From Myrica gale (lineage: Eukaryota; Streptophyta; Magnoliopsida; Fagales; Myricaceae), in NCBI GenBank assembly GCA_963930655.1, contig OZ005620.1, forward strand, positions 18,419,001 through 18,483,000: DNA of 64,000 nucleotides. Direction: 5' to 3'. The position numbers were made by a program, and so were the translations under genes. This document shows positions 1 through 12,919 of this stretch, piece by piece. The notes beneath the pieces were generated by a model. It was not told where the DNA came from. It saw only the letters and a program-made list of their open reading frames with translations, and searched no databases. Position 1 is the stretch's first letter. Every line of letters starts with the position of its first letter.

Positions 1-2946
1 TGAAAGGAACTGGGGCAAGCTGGGGTCAATAATCCCAGAGGCAGCATCACCAGTGGCCAACACAATAAGAAGTGGAAAGAGGATTGATGGATTAAGTAAC
101 GATGAGCTTCCTTCTTTCAGTGGAGCTCTTAACAATGGTGATTCCCGGCCATTTTTATGGTTGGTCAGGCACATAGGCTCCCCAGGGTAGACATTGGGAG
201 CTTTTGGACTGAATTTGAAGGGACCTACTTCTCTGTAAACACTCGAGGGAGCTGCTACAGCAACAGTAACTCTTTCTCCTTCCTGTGCTGGGAGATCAAC
301 TGTTTCTGTGGCAAATCTGTGCGTGCGTGCCATTCCGGAAGGAGTCTCCAGCTGAAAATTGGAAGCCTAACATTACCAAGTTGAGCCATGGAGGGGGAGA
401 GTCACAGCTAAAGGTGTCATTGATGGGTATGGCATTTTTTCGTATGGACTAATAGAGAGGGGCTCATACAGTATGGCTTTATTTCACTCACAATCTGTGG
501 CATAATCACTGATTGAAGAAGCTAAGCCAAAAGGAAGAAATTTTTGTGATACACGAACTTATTGCCAATGGAAACAATGGGTAAGCAATTGAAAGGTGTC
601 TGATAAGTCAGGCTTGTATGAGCATGTTAGTAAAAAGGAACACATAAATACCAATGCAGAAAGTGGAAAGAATCTGCAGTTGAACTTTCTAATCAAGTAT
701 ATATACCACGATAGAATGAACAGCAGAAGGAATATTTTGCTTCATTATTTGTAGTAGTCTCAGCCCTCTTTTCCATGCTGGAACATCCACGCTGCGTTCG
801 GCAGGAGGATATCCTTAGAAGAAGTAAAATATCCCAGGATCAACATCATACACAAATATATTAGGTGAGAAGTAGCATTCCAATGTTCTATATTTAACGC
901 TCAAATCACATATTCTAAGAAATCTCGCTTCTCAAGTCAGTAGGGAGACATTGTCACTTTAAACTGGGAAAGTAACTTATTGAGGTTGTGAATAGACAGA
1001 AGCAAGCTTAAACGTATCACTGGATACTGCCGATGCTAACCTCTGGGATACTAGATCAATTTTGTATCTCTTGAATAGATAAACGGAAGCTATCATTATC
1101 ACAAACAAAAACAACAGCACCAAGAGAATGCTAAACAAATTGCATAAGTTGTAATCAACAAACAAATCAGATGGAACCAACCTGATTTCTTCTGATTCAA
1201 TACTAACTATGTCACCAGAAATAAGTTCGTATTGGTAGCGGCACTTTGCACAAGATACAATCTGCATAGAAGTACAATGCAGACATCAACTGGTATTGTC
1301 CAGATATCAACTAGATCATCTTAGTTGCACCACATCTATGGCACGAGTAACATTAGTCTCTGCAAACTATCCAGACTTAGGCATTCCCAGAAAGGGAGCA
1401 GTAAACCATATCATTATCGAGGCCTTTCTGTCCAGTACCTGAATACCATGCTGAGGTTGTGCAACAGCAACGGCTACCATACAAGTTGGACATCTCACAA
1501 CCTTTCCAAAAGGGACCTGCAAAACATCCATAAAGTTGTAGACATTGTAAAATCATTAACATTAAAGTCAGAGAGATGTCCAATTTACTAAAAGAAGGGG
1601 CACATCACATTTTATCGCTAAGATTATAGAAATGGATATACCCAGTGAAATACTAAACATACTACAGGGAGAAAAAGGAGTAAAATTGTCTTCATACCTC
1701 CTCGCCAGGAGATACTCCTACTTGGCAAATATCTTCAATTATTCTAAGAGCATCAGAAACCCTCAATGACGCTGCAAGACCCTGAACTAATGATGCATAA
1801 GCATGTACGTCTGGCCTGGTCCACCTCCATCTCTCAACAAAAGATCCACTTTCACTAGTACCTGCCCGTGTATAAGTTATCAACAACGTAAATGCCGATA
1901 GAACATGCAAGAAAAGTTGAGATATGACATAAGAAAACCCGAACATGAAATTTAGAACTGAAAATTCTAACAGCTTTGAACTGATAAAACTCAAACATGA
2001 AATTTTTTATTGGAAGTTGCAATCATTTTAATCACATCCAGACTACCATAATCCCGCAGTTTAGACTGGCTCCAAGTCACCAAGAACAGCGAAGTTGCGG
2101 CTCCCAATTTCTTGGGATTCTACATAATGTAACATGCTCTGTTTCTTAGATTATTGATTAAGTGCTTATATTCACGCTTGAGCTTTTGCAACAACTGGTA
2201 AGTGGTAACCATGAGTTAACAGGAAAGAAGTCCATTTGACTTTTCCGCTCATTAAGGTTTTTTTCTTTCTATAAGGTCGGACATTTTCAACAACCAGTAA
2301 TTCGTCAATGTTAACCCATGGCCAAAGCATCAAATAAATACCATCGGCAACAAACGATCCGGCCCGGCTAAAAGATCCAAAATCAATCAACGGGCAGAAC
2401 ATCACAAGTTTCTATGCGCTTGCTGAAATACGGTAATTCAAGTGACAGCCAGACCTTTGGTTAAAGGAATAAAAAGTCATATCTTTAGTACATGCTGTGC
2501 CAGGCCCACATGAACCTCGTATATATACCTTGGTCAAAGCTCGCACGCATCGCGTAGAAAACCGATAAAGCCAACTCCGCATTGTTCCGCTCAAGCGCGG
2601 CTGTTATAATCAAGCAACAATCACTAACTCCCACAACACCTCCACTCCTCCCTGTCTTCTCACTGATCATCTCCAGCGCTTCATTGCCATCCTTAGCACT
2701 AGAAACCTTAGCAAGCAACTCCTCGTCCAACAGCTGCGAAACAACTGAGTTCTCAACTACCCCATTTTCGCTCTCACTCAGAGAGGCTCTACTCTTGAGG
2801 GTCTTAGATAAGGAAGTGGTGGTGCATAGTATGAGAGGCAAGAGAGAACCGCTGTTGTTCTTGGGAAAGGTGTCGGAGAGTTTGGGGAGGGGAGGGGAGG
2901 TGTGAGAGAAGAGAGAGATCCAAGGGGAGCCCAAGTTCAGAGTCAT
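1..2946 (-). CDS. Chloroplast-type protein with PPR-like segment and CxxC zinc ribbon (3' end outside window)
   Basis: Six exons read on the minus strand, all with GT-AG borders and matching phase: 2946-2529, 1861-1698, 1516-1439, 1261-1182, 791-707 and 351 to beyond base 1. The N-terminus is rich in Ser, Leu and Pro with few acidic residues, like a chloroplast transit peptide. Exon 2 encodes a helical stretch (DVHAYASLVQGLAASL...) resembling one PPR repeat. Exons 3 and 4 hold two cysteine pairs, VRCPTCMV and VSCAKCRY, that look like a zinc ribbon. The last exon contains TPSGMARTHRFATETVDLP, then a hydrophobic stretch. I recognise this as a conserved single-copy plant family of unknown function and do not know a symbol. 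The start at 2946 is the only Met ahead of the transit-like region. The C-terminus lies outside the window. Confidence 0.82.
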
Positions 2947-3213
2947 TCCGGGGATTTGATCGAGCCAAAGAGCTTAGATTGGTAGTTGCGTCTTTGTTTC
3001 GATCGCTTTGGGTATGTAACGTGTTCTTGGTTTGGTTTTGTTTTGGCGGATAAAAGATGAGGAACGAGAGGTTGTCAGGCCTCGTGGAGATGGGAAGTCG
3101 GGGTTTGGTGCATTTCGACTTATGGTATGGAAATGGGGAGAGTTCTGACTATGATCTGAATTTGAAGAAATAATATCAAACAAAAATAGAGGAAAAAAGA
3201 GGAGAGAAACGCG

Positions 3214-3285
3214 TGGAGGTGCGGGGAATCGAACCCGTGCCTCTCGCATGCGAAGCGAGCGCTCTACCATATGAGCTACACCCCC
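3214..3285 (-). tRNA. tRNA-Ala (anticodon CGC)
   Basis: The 72 bases fold as a cloverleaf. The acceptor stem GGGGGTG pairs with CACCTCC (one G-T pair). The D-arm contains GCTC...GAGC, the anticodon stem CTCGC/GCGAG encloses loop TTCGCAT, and the T-arm is CGGGG-TTCGATT-CCCCG, which holds the B box. The discriminator base is A. The anticodon is CGC, reading Ala GCG codons. There is no intron. It lies about 270 bases upstream of the start of the neighbouring minus-strand gene, on the same strand. Confidence 0.95.
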
Positions 3286-3299
3286 AGGCTACGATAAAT

Positions 3300-4690
3300 G
3301 ACTTAATTTTATTTATTTAACAAATATTAATTTATTAATTTGTAATTTGTAATTTGTTTGTCCCCACCGTAAGTGTGCGAAATAAGTTAGAAAATCCATA
3401 ACAATTGGTTCCATCATTTCCACCCAGTAGGGATAGACCAAAGGACGCAGGGCGGTCAAATCTTATAGACTAATTCAAAGGAACAAATATCACTATTTTT
3501 AAATATATATATATATATTTAATGAGGGAAATTTTATAAAAAATTGTAAGATTTTTTAAATTTTTGATAGAATTGTAAATATTTTATGTATATTGGATTT
3601 TTATAGGTACATTTAAAAATTGGTGAAATTTTTTTAAGATATTTAATTTTTTTGGAGTTTTTAGAAAGGTATAGAGATAAATAATTTGACATAATTTTTG
3701 AAGTATCGTATACAGTAGTATTCTATTCGAACTAATAGCAATATGAAAAATCTAAGAGTTTGAAACATTCCAAGACAATATCACTAATTCCTTCATGTTA
3801 AATTCCAACTTTTTTTCCTGAACCACACACTCACTGTTATAGGCTTATAGCAAACAATCCGAAGTCAGATCATTGTCAACGTCGTCTAATGTTGGTTTTC
3901 ACTCGGTTGGTATGGAGCTGACTCATGAGTATGACCTCCAAAAAGGTGGAAGGGGAGTGCCATGAAGTTAGTAATTGTCCTCAAAAGTTACCATATGTGG
4001 TGCTTTCTTGCCATTATTAATGTCAAGGTCGTCGTTCTGGAAGAAAGATAACAAAAAAGGTTTCACTACTTGAAGGTCAGGCTGGCGCCTAGAATGTCTA
4101 GGAACTGGCACACTATTTTGGTCCACGTTAAAAGCATATCGATATCTTTCCCCTTAACTACACATGATCTTCATGAAGTAGCCAGGCCTTCTGTACGCTG
4201 TAATGCTGTAGAGCTTAACAACCATGGCTTAATTTAACATGAGATATCAATGCTGGAACACGTGTAACGCATTTATGCTTGTAAGGACGAGGACGAAGTC
4301 GAAGGCGAAGACGAAGATGCAGAATTTTCACTCGAAAAAAAATACATAGCTACGGCCAACCCAGAGTTCAGAAGGCAAATTATTGTACAAGAGTACAAAC
4401 TTGATGGCTGAAATCAAGAACAGGAAAGGGCAACGAAATCTAGAAAAGGATTACTGCAAACAAACTCTAAGAAAGTGCTATACATTGTCAAAGCAAAGAA
4501 AAAGGACTAAAAATGGTTGATAGTCAAGATGTTGAAGAAGAAGACAGTACAATAACTTGAACAAGCGAAGGGCCCTAGATTCTGCATTTGGGAACTCTCA
4601 GCTTATTCCAAGTTGCATCAACTCGTTAAGCAGGAGGATCAAAGTAGAGATGACCACAGTAACTTCACTTTCCGTTCTAGCAGGCACACT
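3300..4690. other. AT-rich spacer and probable UIEF 3' UTR
   Basis: No gene is visible. About 3300-3760 is very AT-rich and holds an (AT)n run near 3510. About 4440-4698 is probably the 3' untranslated region of the export-factor gene that ends at 4699. Confidence 0.5.
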
Positions 4691-4698
4691 AGTCTGAC

Positions 4699-7600
4699 TT
4701 AGTTGCCCACTCGGCCTCTTGCCCAAGGCGGTCTTCGCACACGACCACTGTTATTTTGTGTAGCATTCTTCTGGCTTGACAAGATCTTCATCCGTTGCTC
4801 CTTCATGTTTGCAAACAGCGAGTCCAGTGTCTGAGACCTCTGCTTGGGCACTGCATTCCCCTGCTGCTGCTGCTGCTGCTGCTGCTGTGACTGCACACAA
4901 CATATGAAGCCTGTCAACATTATTGGCTTTGCTTGTCTAGACTGGCAGCTAGATTTTAATAGCCGTTAAACAGTCCGGTGAATCAATCACGCATTGTTTG
5001 ACCTTGAATACATGCCCTGAGGCAAATTACATAAATCCAACAGTCTTTAGTCAAGTAGAACTACATCCACTACCTAGTCTTCTTGACAGAACTCCATGCA
5101 TCGAACCAAGTAACAGAACGCTCTCTTGCCCTTGTCAGAGTAACTTAGGGATGGGTAGCAGTGGAATCAAGGGTAGTTTGGCCCCCGACCGCCACTCCTG
5201 CAGCCCTAGGCGGTGAGCCAATTTTGCCGCCAAGAGTGAAAACCACTCCATTGTTGGGGGTGGCTTTATGGTCGCTGTTAGCGGTAGAGAGAGAGAGAGA
5301 GAGTTGCAGGGATAAGGGAGACGGTTAGTTGCAGGAGTGAGGGAATCGAACCCAACCCCCTCCCTCATTTCTCTGAGACCCCCTTCTTCCACGGTGCCCC
5401 CTGGCCTTTTCTTTTTCTTCTTTTTTTTTTTAAACTGCCACTGCCAAAACCACTGGCCCCAAGGCGGAAAGGGGAAAACTGGTCCCGCTACCGCCGTGAG
5501 GGCGGTGACTGGGAGAAGCTATTCCTTAGACCATGCAACCCACAGAAGCCTTGCACTAACAATCATTGTGGTTGGTAATAGTAGGTTAACAATAATTTTT
5601 CATAAAGAAGGTAATCTTTTGTTCTCACTGCCAACCTTCTCTCCAGTCTTTAACCTAGTTCAAAAAGAAAATATCTGTGGACCGTTGAAGAAAATCCTTC
5701 TCATTCTCTCCTTGCCAAACAGTTGAAACAAAGAGAACTCTGAAGTCTTGTCTTCTTCTCCTCTTTTATTCGGTGATAAACCGAACAGTGGAATTGTTAA
5801 TATTTTATAATAACAAGCTTTCAAATCCCACTACATCATGCCAAATAAAACACTTTCAAGGAGAGGAATTCCTCATGGATATGTTAAAAAATACCTTCCC
5901 AGATGAGCCCCCATTTGCAGCCCTCCTCTGGACTGGCGGAGCACCACTCCTGCACCCAGAAATAGAGAAAATGATTGCAGAACTTAAACAGAAAACGCCA
6001 TAGAGAGCTGAGTCCAACGGAAATAGGTAGAACTCAAAATACACTGTACCAAAAGGGACTAACAATTATACCCCCATCAGATTCACAATCACTCGGTGGA
6101 TTACCATCTTAGATTCTATTTATATCCAACTAACAGAATGTTAAGACAAACCATTTAAGGGAAAAAGGTCACTTCAAGAAAGTGAGATCAGCACTCTCCA
6201 GAATGATTCCTTTATAATTCTGCAAAAGCTCTTTCCAATCACAAAGCATGATGTAGAATTCAGACCTCACACCCTGGTCGACCAGAAGCAAAAGGAAAGA
6301 TAACCACAAGACAACAGAACTGGGAAAAATCCAAGGGCCCATGCTGTATTTAGTTCAATAACCAGGAACTTTGCCAAGGAAACTTCCAAGTTGAGTCTTG
6401 ACAACTATCCAATCGCATGATGCACAGAACTGATGAAAACTTAACTTTAGCAATCGATGAGTATCCAATTCCCACAACTAGTAAAACTAGGTGTAAACCG
6501 GACAACAGTGCCAACAAAGGTGCAAACCACTGAAGGAACTTGAAAATAAATAACAGGAGCAAACTCTATGATCGTTGACATCCAGCTATCCCAAACTCCC
6601 AATTTGATTATCTCGAGCAAAAATACTTATTCTACAAAACAACCTGCGTTGATCAAGAACTATTCATTTTAGTTCCACCCAATTGCAGACTGACAACAAC
6701 CCCATCACCCAGGTACCGCGGAAGAAAGAGCAAGAAAGCAGGGATGAAGTGTCAAGTCAGATAGACTAGAAAAAGTACTCAAGTCCCAAAAGGCATAAAT
6801 CTCCCCAGTATGATCCTAAGACCAAAGGGTGTCCATCCAACAGCATTATCTTTCCATTCAAATAAATTATCAACGTTTACAGAAGCCATCAATGATTCAA
6901 GGATGGATCAGAGAGAATTGGATGGACAAGCGCTACATATCACATCTCAAGAACGAACGATCTGACAGATCAAGGAAAAGCAACGAATCTCAGCATAGGC
7001 ATACGATACAACTGTAACCTCCAAATAGACTCACAGCAACATAGAGACTGCTGCATTCACTAGAGTAACTAGAAAACATCTAGTTGAACCCGCAAAACAT
7101 CTAAAGTTTTTCTTATCAAGCACTGGGCCACTTAATAAGCAGAATGTCTTTGTCCAGTGAGAATGTGATAGCTCTTTTTGCCTAACAGTTGCAAGGACTT
7201 CCACATATTCATCAAGAAATAAACCACTTAACAAGCGTGATGTTATCTTGTACACCATTGAACAAACCTCCACATATCACACGATTTCACATTTGCATTA
7301 ACCCATCATCTTTTGGTCATATCTCTGTTTATCACTTGTACTCCCCTACTTCAACAGCCGACCCAAACAACTAAACTCCAATTGCCAAACCCCCAATCAA
7401 ATTAGACATGCACTGCTCAACTGACATTGCACTTCCACACATTACATAAACTACAGTTATGATGCAGGCTCTGGATGGCAATAAGGAAACAATCAACACT
7501 TGGAAATATTCCCAAATTGGCTGATTCCCGTAGAAAACAAATCATATGCAGGGATTCCACTACATTATGTGATTTGATAAACATTACTGTGAAGCATGGT

Positions 7601-8342
7601 AGATGTGATCGACACTATAGAAGAACCATGGTTTACCTGCAATGGTTAAACAATAAAATAATGCCATTAGATGGTAAGAAGTGGTTAACACCAGAATTGA
7701 AGTTCGAGCCTTTTCAGCGATCTGTTCAGAATTAATACTAGAAATACTGGAAACTAAATACAACTGTGGATTAAAATATACCTTGATTTGTTCCAATTAG
7801 ACACCCTGTTATGATTGAAAGCTCTGTTACGAATTGGAGCAGTTGCAGCCTTTCGTGCAACCTCAGTTGCCATGGGAAATTGGTTTCCCTGGAAATTATA
7901 CCTTCTCTGAGCTAAGACCCCCTGGTTACCATATTTGCATCAGGCAAGGAAACATGAGATCAAAGGCATCACACCTAAACAGAACAAAGTATAGAATTTA
8001 GCAGCAAGCATTGCATACCTGTCTAAGTGAGGATCTTGTGTCCATAAAACGTTTCACCTTCATAGATTTGTCTTGAGTAAGAGTATTAGAAGATTTCTGA
8101 CTTTTGTTCTGCATGACGTAGCATTCGAATATGAGAGCAACCCGGGACATATAACTTCAAAAATATATGCTATCTAGAGTGGTAAGCACACTTTCAGAAA
8201 ACAAGCATCTTACCGGAACTCTTTGCTGCTTCCTAGGCTTACTTTTGGGATGTTTAGACATTTTAATTATGTCTTCTAATGCCATGTCAACTTTCTTCGC
8301 TGTAAGAGCAATTGCCTCATTTGTATGAGGTTTAGCTTCCAT
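4699..8342 (-). CDS. UIEF: UAP56-interacting mRNA export factor (UIEF type)
   Basis: Five coding exons with consistent phase (8342-8214, 8108-8019, 7921-7782, 5949-5895, 4890-4699) give 201 residues. Near the N-terminus, VDMALEDIIKMSK (residues 19-31) matches the UAP56-binding motif of plant UIEF and animal UIF/CHTOP-like proteins. The middle is basic and Arg/Gln/Asn-rich. A Gln run of nine residues follows, then the conserved block QTLDSLFANMKEQRMK, and an Arg/Gly-rich tail (RPPWARGR). The family links the helicase UAP56 to mRNA export in the nucleus. The start codon lies directly at an acceptor AG, so the 5' UTR is split: a leader exon at about 9180-9048 ends at a GTGTGT donor. The Gln run comes from a CAG tract at 4863-4888, which may vary in length. 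The assignment rests on motifs recognised from memory. Confidence 0.85.
4863..4888 (-). repeat. CAG/CTG triplet tract coding for poly-Gln
   Basis: Nine Gln codons, nearly all CAG, start the last coding exon of the UIEF-like gene. They lie right after the splice acceptor, so the tract sits in both the protein and the splice context. Confidence 0.9.
5286..5304. repeat. (GA)n microsatellite
   Basis: A short GA dinucleotide run in the last intron of the UIEF-like gene. The rest of this intron (about 5000-5890) shows no other supported feature. Confidence 0.8.
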
Positions 8343-9039
8343 CTGACAGGAACTATGTAAGTCAGTCGTGGATGACAAGATCAAAAACCAAAATAATCTA
8401 GCAATGGAGACATCTTAACAAATATAAACAATTTGTTTATAAAGAAACGCAGCGGCAGCAACAGATCACTCATATCTGGTCGAAGAAAAAAATGCTATTC
8501 CTCTTTCAAAAATTATAAATTATCTTAAAAAGATATTTAACCGTGAACGTATATTTGGATAAACTTTCTTTAACCGAATTATAAAATTAAGCAGTTTTCC
8601 CGACTATCTCATCTACAATATGATTAACAGTAAACCAAGAATGCATACCATAACCCCCCCCCCTCCCCTCCCCAAAGAAACAAAAAAAAACGACAAAAAA
8701 AGAGGGAAGAAGGATAGCATGAACAAAGCAAAATTCTGAAATCTCAATAGTCTTTGCCGCTTTCTGAAACCTAGCCCACCAAAAACTCCACTGCAACCGA
8801 AACTAATACAATAGCTTAGACACGCATCTCAACCGAATATACTACGCAAAAGGAAATGAACGGGACCATCAAAATTAAAACACTATCATCTTGATCCCAG
8901 TCTTCTCACCCAGCAAAAGGATAATTTACACATAAATTATGCGAGGTAAGAATTAAGCGGAAACATAGAAAACCAATTAATAAACACAAGATCAGTACAA
9001 CAATCTTGAAGACAGAGAATTAGAGGGAGAAACACACCG

Positions 9040-9215
9040 AATTAGAGAGAAAAAAAAAATCGAAGAAAACAGCGATCGAAAAAATTACGGAACGGAGATG
9101 TGAGCGGGTTTTAGGGCTAGGGTTTCGAGAATATGCCTTCGTAAACGCGGAAAAGAAGTTCGTAGATTCGCCAAGACAGAGATACTTCTCCAAGATGCCG
9201 CAGCTTATATTTAGG
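9040..9215 (-). promoter_or_regulatory. UIEF leader exon and core promoter
   Basis: Read on the minus strand, TAAATATAAGC (about 9213-9203) looks like a TATA element. It is followed by a leader with ACCCTAGCCCTAAAACCC, a telo-box-like motif common in 5' regions of plant RNA-processing genes, and a donor near 9047. Positions are approximate and no transcript evidence was available. Confidence 0.45.
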
Positions 9216-9281
9216 GCAAGCGGTGTGAATAAGGTCGAGTGAAACGTCGGATTTCAATAGCGAGTGTAAAAAGTCCCACTT

Positions 9282-9674
9282 GGGAAAAATAATAATAATA
9301 AATAAATACATTTTCCTCTTGTTACACTTTACACTCTGATATTTTATTTTTGATATATTAGACTCATTATCTTTCATATTTTTACAATCTGGACCCCATA
9401 TCTGATTTACCCGTCTAAATTGACAGATTTCGTACCGATCGACCGCTGCAAAGTTAACATGAGAGGTATGAGGAGCCGGTCGACCGTTCATGTAGAGGTC
9501 GACTGATACACGTGTTGACGAAATCAGTCAATTTAGACTGAAAATTGAGTATGGATCTATATTATAAAAATGTGAAAGATAATAAGTCCAATGTATTAAA
9601 AATAAAATATCGAGGTGCAAAGTGTAAATGACCTAAAAATAAGGGAGCAAAGTGTATTTATAAAAAAAAAAAAA
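9282..9674. mobile_element. Small Mutator-like element with about 110-bp inverted repeats
   Basis: The arm at about 9300-9410 (TACATTTTCCTCTTGTTACA...) is the imperfect reverse complement of about 9540-9660 (...GGGAGCAAAGTGTATTTATA). The flanks read AAGTCCCACTT on the left and AAGTCCACTT on the right, a decayed target duplication of about 9-10 bp that fits Mutator-like elements. The middle is short, GC-richer and non-coding. It sits about 70 bases upstream of the UIEF TATA-like box. Confidence 0.65.
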
Positions 9675-9679
9675 AGTCC

Positions 9680-11690
9680 ACTTAGCTGGAGATTCCGCGG
9701 GGATAACGCGTAAGCCTCACGCGGGTTTTTGAGGCAGAGGGAGGGATCGGTACGACACAGCAGCAAAAGCTGTTGTTCGTAAGAATAGCACAAATGCGAC
9801 ACGTCATTTATTAGTCAAGCTCATTTGTTTTTTCTGACCCCTAAAACCATACAAAATTTCAGTGCACTTTTTACATCACTCATTTTTCGACAGTTTGACG
9901 GCTAACATATAGATAAAGAAATAAACAAAAAGCTCGAGTAAGGAGTCTGAAGGTATTTTCTTTTTGAATTTTTTTTTTATAAATTTTAAGAATAGTGTGA
10001 ATATTTAGGTGATATTTAAGTTTTATTAGCATGCGTGTAAAAGTTGTAGAGTTGTATTGATGTGTGTAAAAAAGATAATATTGAGTTGTGTTAGTATGCG
10101 TGTAAAAATAATGGTAGGAATATAAATTTAGAAAGTTAGATTCAAATTCTAAAATTTGTAGCCAAATGAAGATGTCCTAAATGGATAATAAAAGTAATCG
10201 AGAAGGTACTCGTTGTCAACTAAATATATGTTCCAGCACTTGTAGAAGGCAATTGACATATATTAGTTGTTGGAACAGTGGACTCTTCGGTTTTCTGGTG
10301 TTAAAGCGTCTCTAGTGTTGGTGTTGTTAGTCTCTTCGGCTGATTGGGTTTTTCAGGTCACATGAAGTGAAAGGAAATGTAATGTATCAGGGCTAGTCCT
10401 GAATGATGCGAAATCGTGTGCTTTCGCTTCATAGGGGTTTGAATTTGATGCGGGCCAGTTGATAAATAGAAGAGTATTATTGATGGGGAAATTTAACTTT
10501 TGAGTATTGCAACTAAATAAATATTCTGCAAATAGGTGGGTGGATTTTGCCCGCTGGACTGGAATCCAAAAGAACCGGGACTAGAGCGCAGACTGGAAAA
10601 ACTTTAGTTACTTCATTTCTAATAGAATTTGTATTGGAATGAATGTTATCTCTATGCATGGAATTGCAGCTCAATGTTTCTGTCAAGAGCGGACGACGAT
10701 AGAAACATCTAAAAACCAAACTAGAGTCACATGCAGCTACCGCACTGTAGGTATTCACATTGCAAGCAGATTGAAGGCTCCATAGAATATTGTTAGATTT
10801 GTGAATGTTTGAAAAAATACAATCTAAGAGATGAGTTGGTGGGTAAACATGCTATATATCTTCTTTTCCAATGTGAGCAAATTCGACCTCGCCCTCTGAA
10901 CAGTATGTTAAGTCTCAAGTTGCAGTAGAATCCATGTTGTGGGTCTTCACTTCGGCCAATTGCGAGCAGATTGTACTCAGTTCACCTCTCAGTAAGCTCT
11001 ATCCGATTTCGGCTATGCAAACTAGCATCCATACCTGCTTTTGATTTTAATGGAAATTGTGCCTCCGAAGCCTAGCTTGTCCTTCCTGCTTCCAAGAAAA
11101 GATGACGGGTCCTTCCACTAATCAACTACTATTTTTTGTTATAATTTGTTTGCCATTTAATCTATACATCAAAAGAGTACATGGTTTAGATAAGCACTAG
11201 TAACTCTGTGCTTGTTTCAAACGTTTACGTTGATCAATATTTACTTAGTGATAACCCTGTCACCTTTTCAAGTTAATTTGACAGCCCAGGACGCTGGGTG
11301 CAAATTTTCAACGAAACCTTAGGAATGGTAAACCCTTTGTTGACCTAATTATATAAGACATTAATGGAGAGACATAGGGAAATCTCTGACAAATAACAAT
11401 TCACCAATCTCGGCTGCGCATGAGTTGCTTGCTGAGAAAATCAATACAACATGGGGAAAATCAAAAAGAAAAAGAGCAAAAAATTAAAACTAAATTGGCA
11501 ACTGATATTGTAAACGGAGTCTTAAACAGTTGAGAAACAAATTGTCCATTTCTTCTCTTTATCACAGCGTTCTCAGAGAAAAGAAGACCTGTAGTAGTTG
11601 AAAGGAAAAATCTCGACAATGATATGTTCAAGGACAAATATATATATACAAGCAACGTACAAAAATACAGAGTCTACCCAGACACAAAAT
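9680..11690. other. Spacer with a dispersed-repeat copy
   Basis: No gene is supported. Pieces at about 9918-9945 and 10190-10290 (GAGAAGGTACTCG, CACTTGTAGAAGGCAA) match a second copy at about 21785-22330. They are separated here by about 230 bases missing from the other copy. Short open frames here do not resemble proteins. Confidence 0.5.
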
Positions 11691-11692
11691 AC

Positions 11693-12640
11693 TCAAGTCT
11701 CTGGGTTATTAATGAACCGGTCATCAGTAATAAAGCAAGGGATGTGCGCTATCTTGAACCACTCTCTTCCATGATCTTCCTTGCCACCCTTTTTCAGCAC
11801 CATTCTCTTCCTTGATCTTTCAGGCAACGTTTTTTCAGCAGAGGATGTCCTCCCGATATGAAGTGGTAGGAGTGAGAGAGGCTCTGGAAAGGACATACGA
11901 TTTTTGTGAACAGGATCATGATGTATAGACAGTTCTTCAAGAGGTGAGGATTCGAAGGCCTTCAGAAGACAGGTATTTCAGATTTGGTAAGCCAGCAATG
12001 GTGAGGTTGGTTGGAGAGGCAGGCAGCATCAAATCTGGAAAGGACACCAGATGTGGACATCCACCACTAATGACAAATCGTTTGAGATAATTGTGTGAAA
12101 TCCCCACCTAAACAACAACTTGGTGCTGTTGAGATCACCGATCTCAAGCGAACTTAGGCCGGTGGAAAAATCGTCTTCCACAAAGGATACAGTGCTTGCC
12201 CATTTCCATAGTTTCAATCTTCCAAGAGAGCACGAGGTTTTCTATGGACTTAAACAGAGCTAGCATTATCTTTCAGGAAATCTTAAGCTGTTCTCAGGTT
12301 GGCAGGAGGCAACACTGCATCTGAGGAGAAAACAAGAGTTGGACAATTGCTAATAGAAATTTGATTCAAATGGCTAAGGTTGTGTATACGCGCAGGTAAC
12401 TATGTAAGATTCTCGCTACTTGAGATATCAATATATTCAAGAAGTTGAGTTGTGATGTAACCTCTTTGCTATTACCCCCAGCTTCTGACAATGAATAAGA
12501 TAGAGGCACTTGATTGCTGCAGGTAATTCTCCACTTCATGTTAAGGATTTAGGGATGGGCATTGTCTCACCTCCCCAAGTACTCAAGAAGAGTCGTGCTG
12601 CTCTAGCAATTCTTGATATCATCCTTGTCCAGCTGTAAAG
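11693..12640 (-). pseudogene. Relic of an NBS-LRR gene: LRR C-terminus only
   Basis: Minus-strand frames, broken by shifts and stops, read through typical LRR text of the same kind as the CNL gene at 14.8-20.7 kb. Segments in order: GELPAAIKCLYLIHC, AKRLHHNST, LPARIHNLSHLNQISISNC, then GGCPHLVSFPDLMLPAS, GLPNLKYLSSEGLRILTS, and a terminal block ending EWFKIAHIPCFI. The last block is the usual HIPxxxxxD end of this resistance-gene class. Nothing of an NB-ARC domain is seen upstream. This is the 3' remnant of a tandem paralogue of the neighbouring CNL gene. Confidence 0.8.
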
Positions 12641-12919
12641 GTCAAACAAAATGAGATAGCAATTGGCTGGATAGATTACTAACTTAGATCAGCATCTCAA
12701 AAACTAAACGGCATATTTTTACAAGAAACTATTATATGTTTGCGTAGGATTAATAGAAATAATGAAAACGCTATTCAGCAATCACAACAATGACTATATC
12801 TTGAAGAAAACCAAGGACAATCTTAAAGACTAGAATAAATGTAGCACATTATTATTACCTTTTCTTTTGCATAAACTTTCCATTGATGTAGACGTAATGA
12901 GAACAATAATTATCTAATT

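Noticed and set aside
5773..6003. Plus-strand ORF with protein-like text (FPDEPPFAALLWTGGAPLL)
   Set aside because: Its core is the reverse strand of a small, correctly phased UIEF exon (5949-5895) with a good acceptor and donor. The plus reading has no partner exons.
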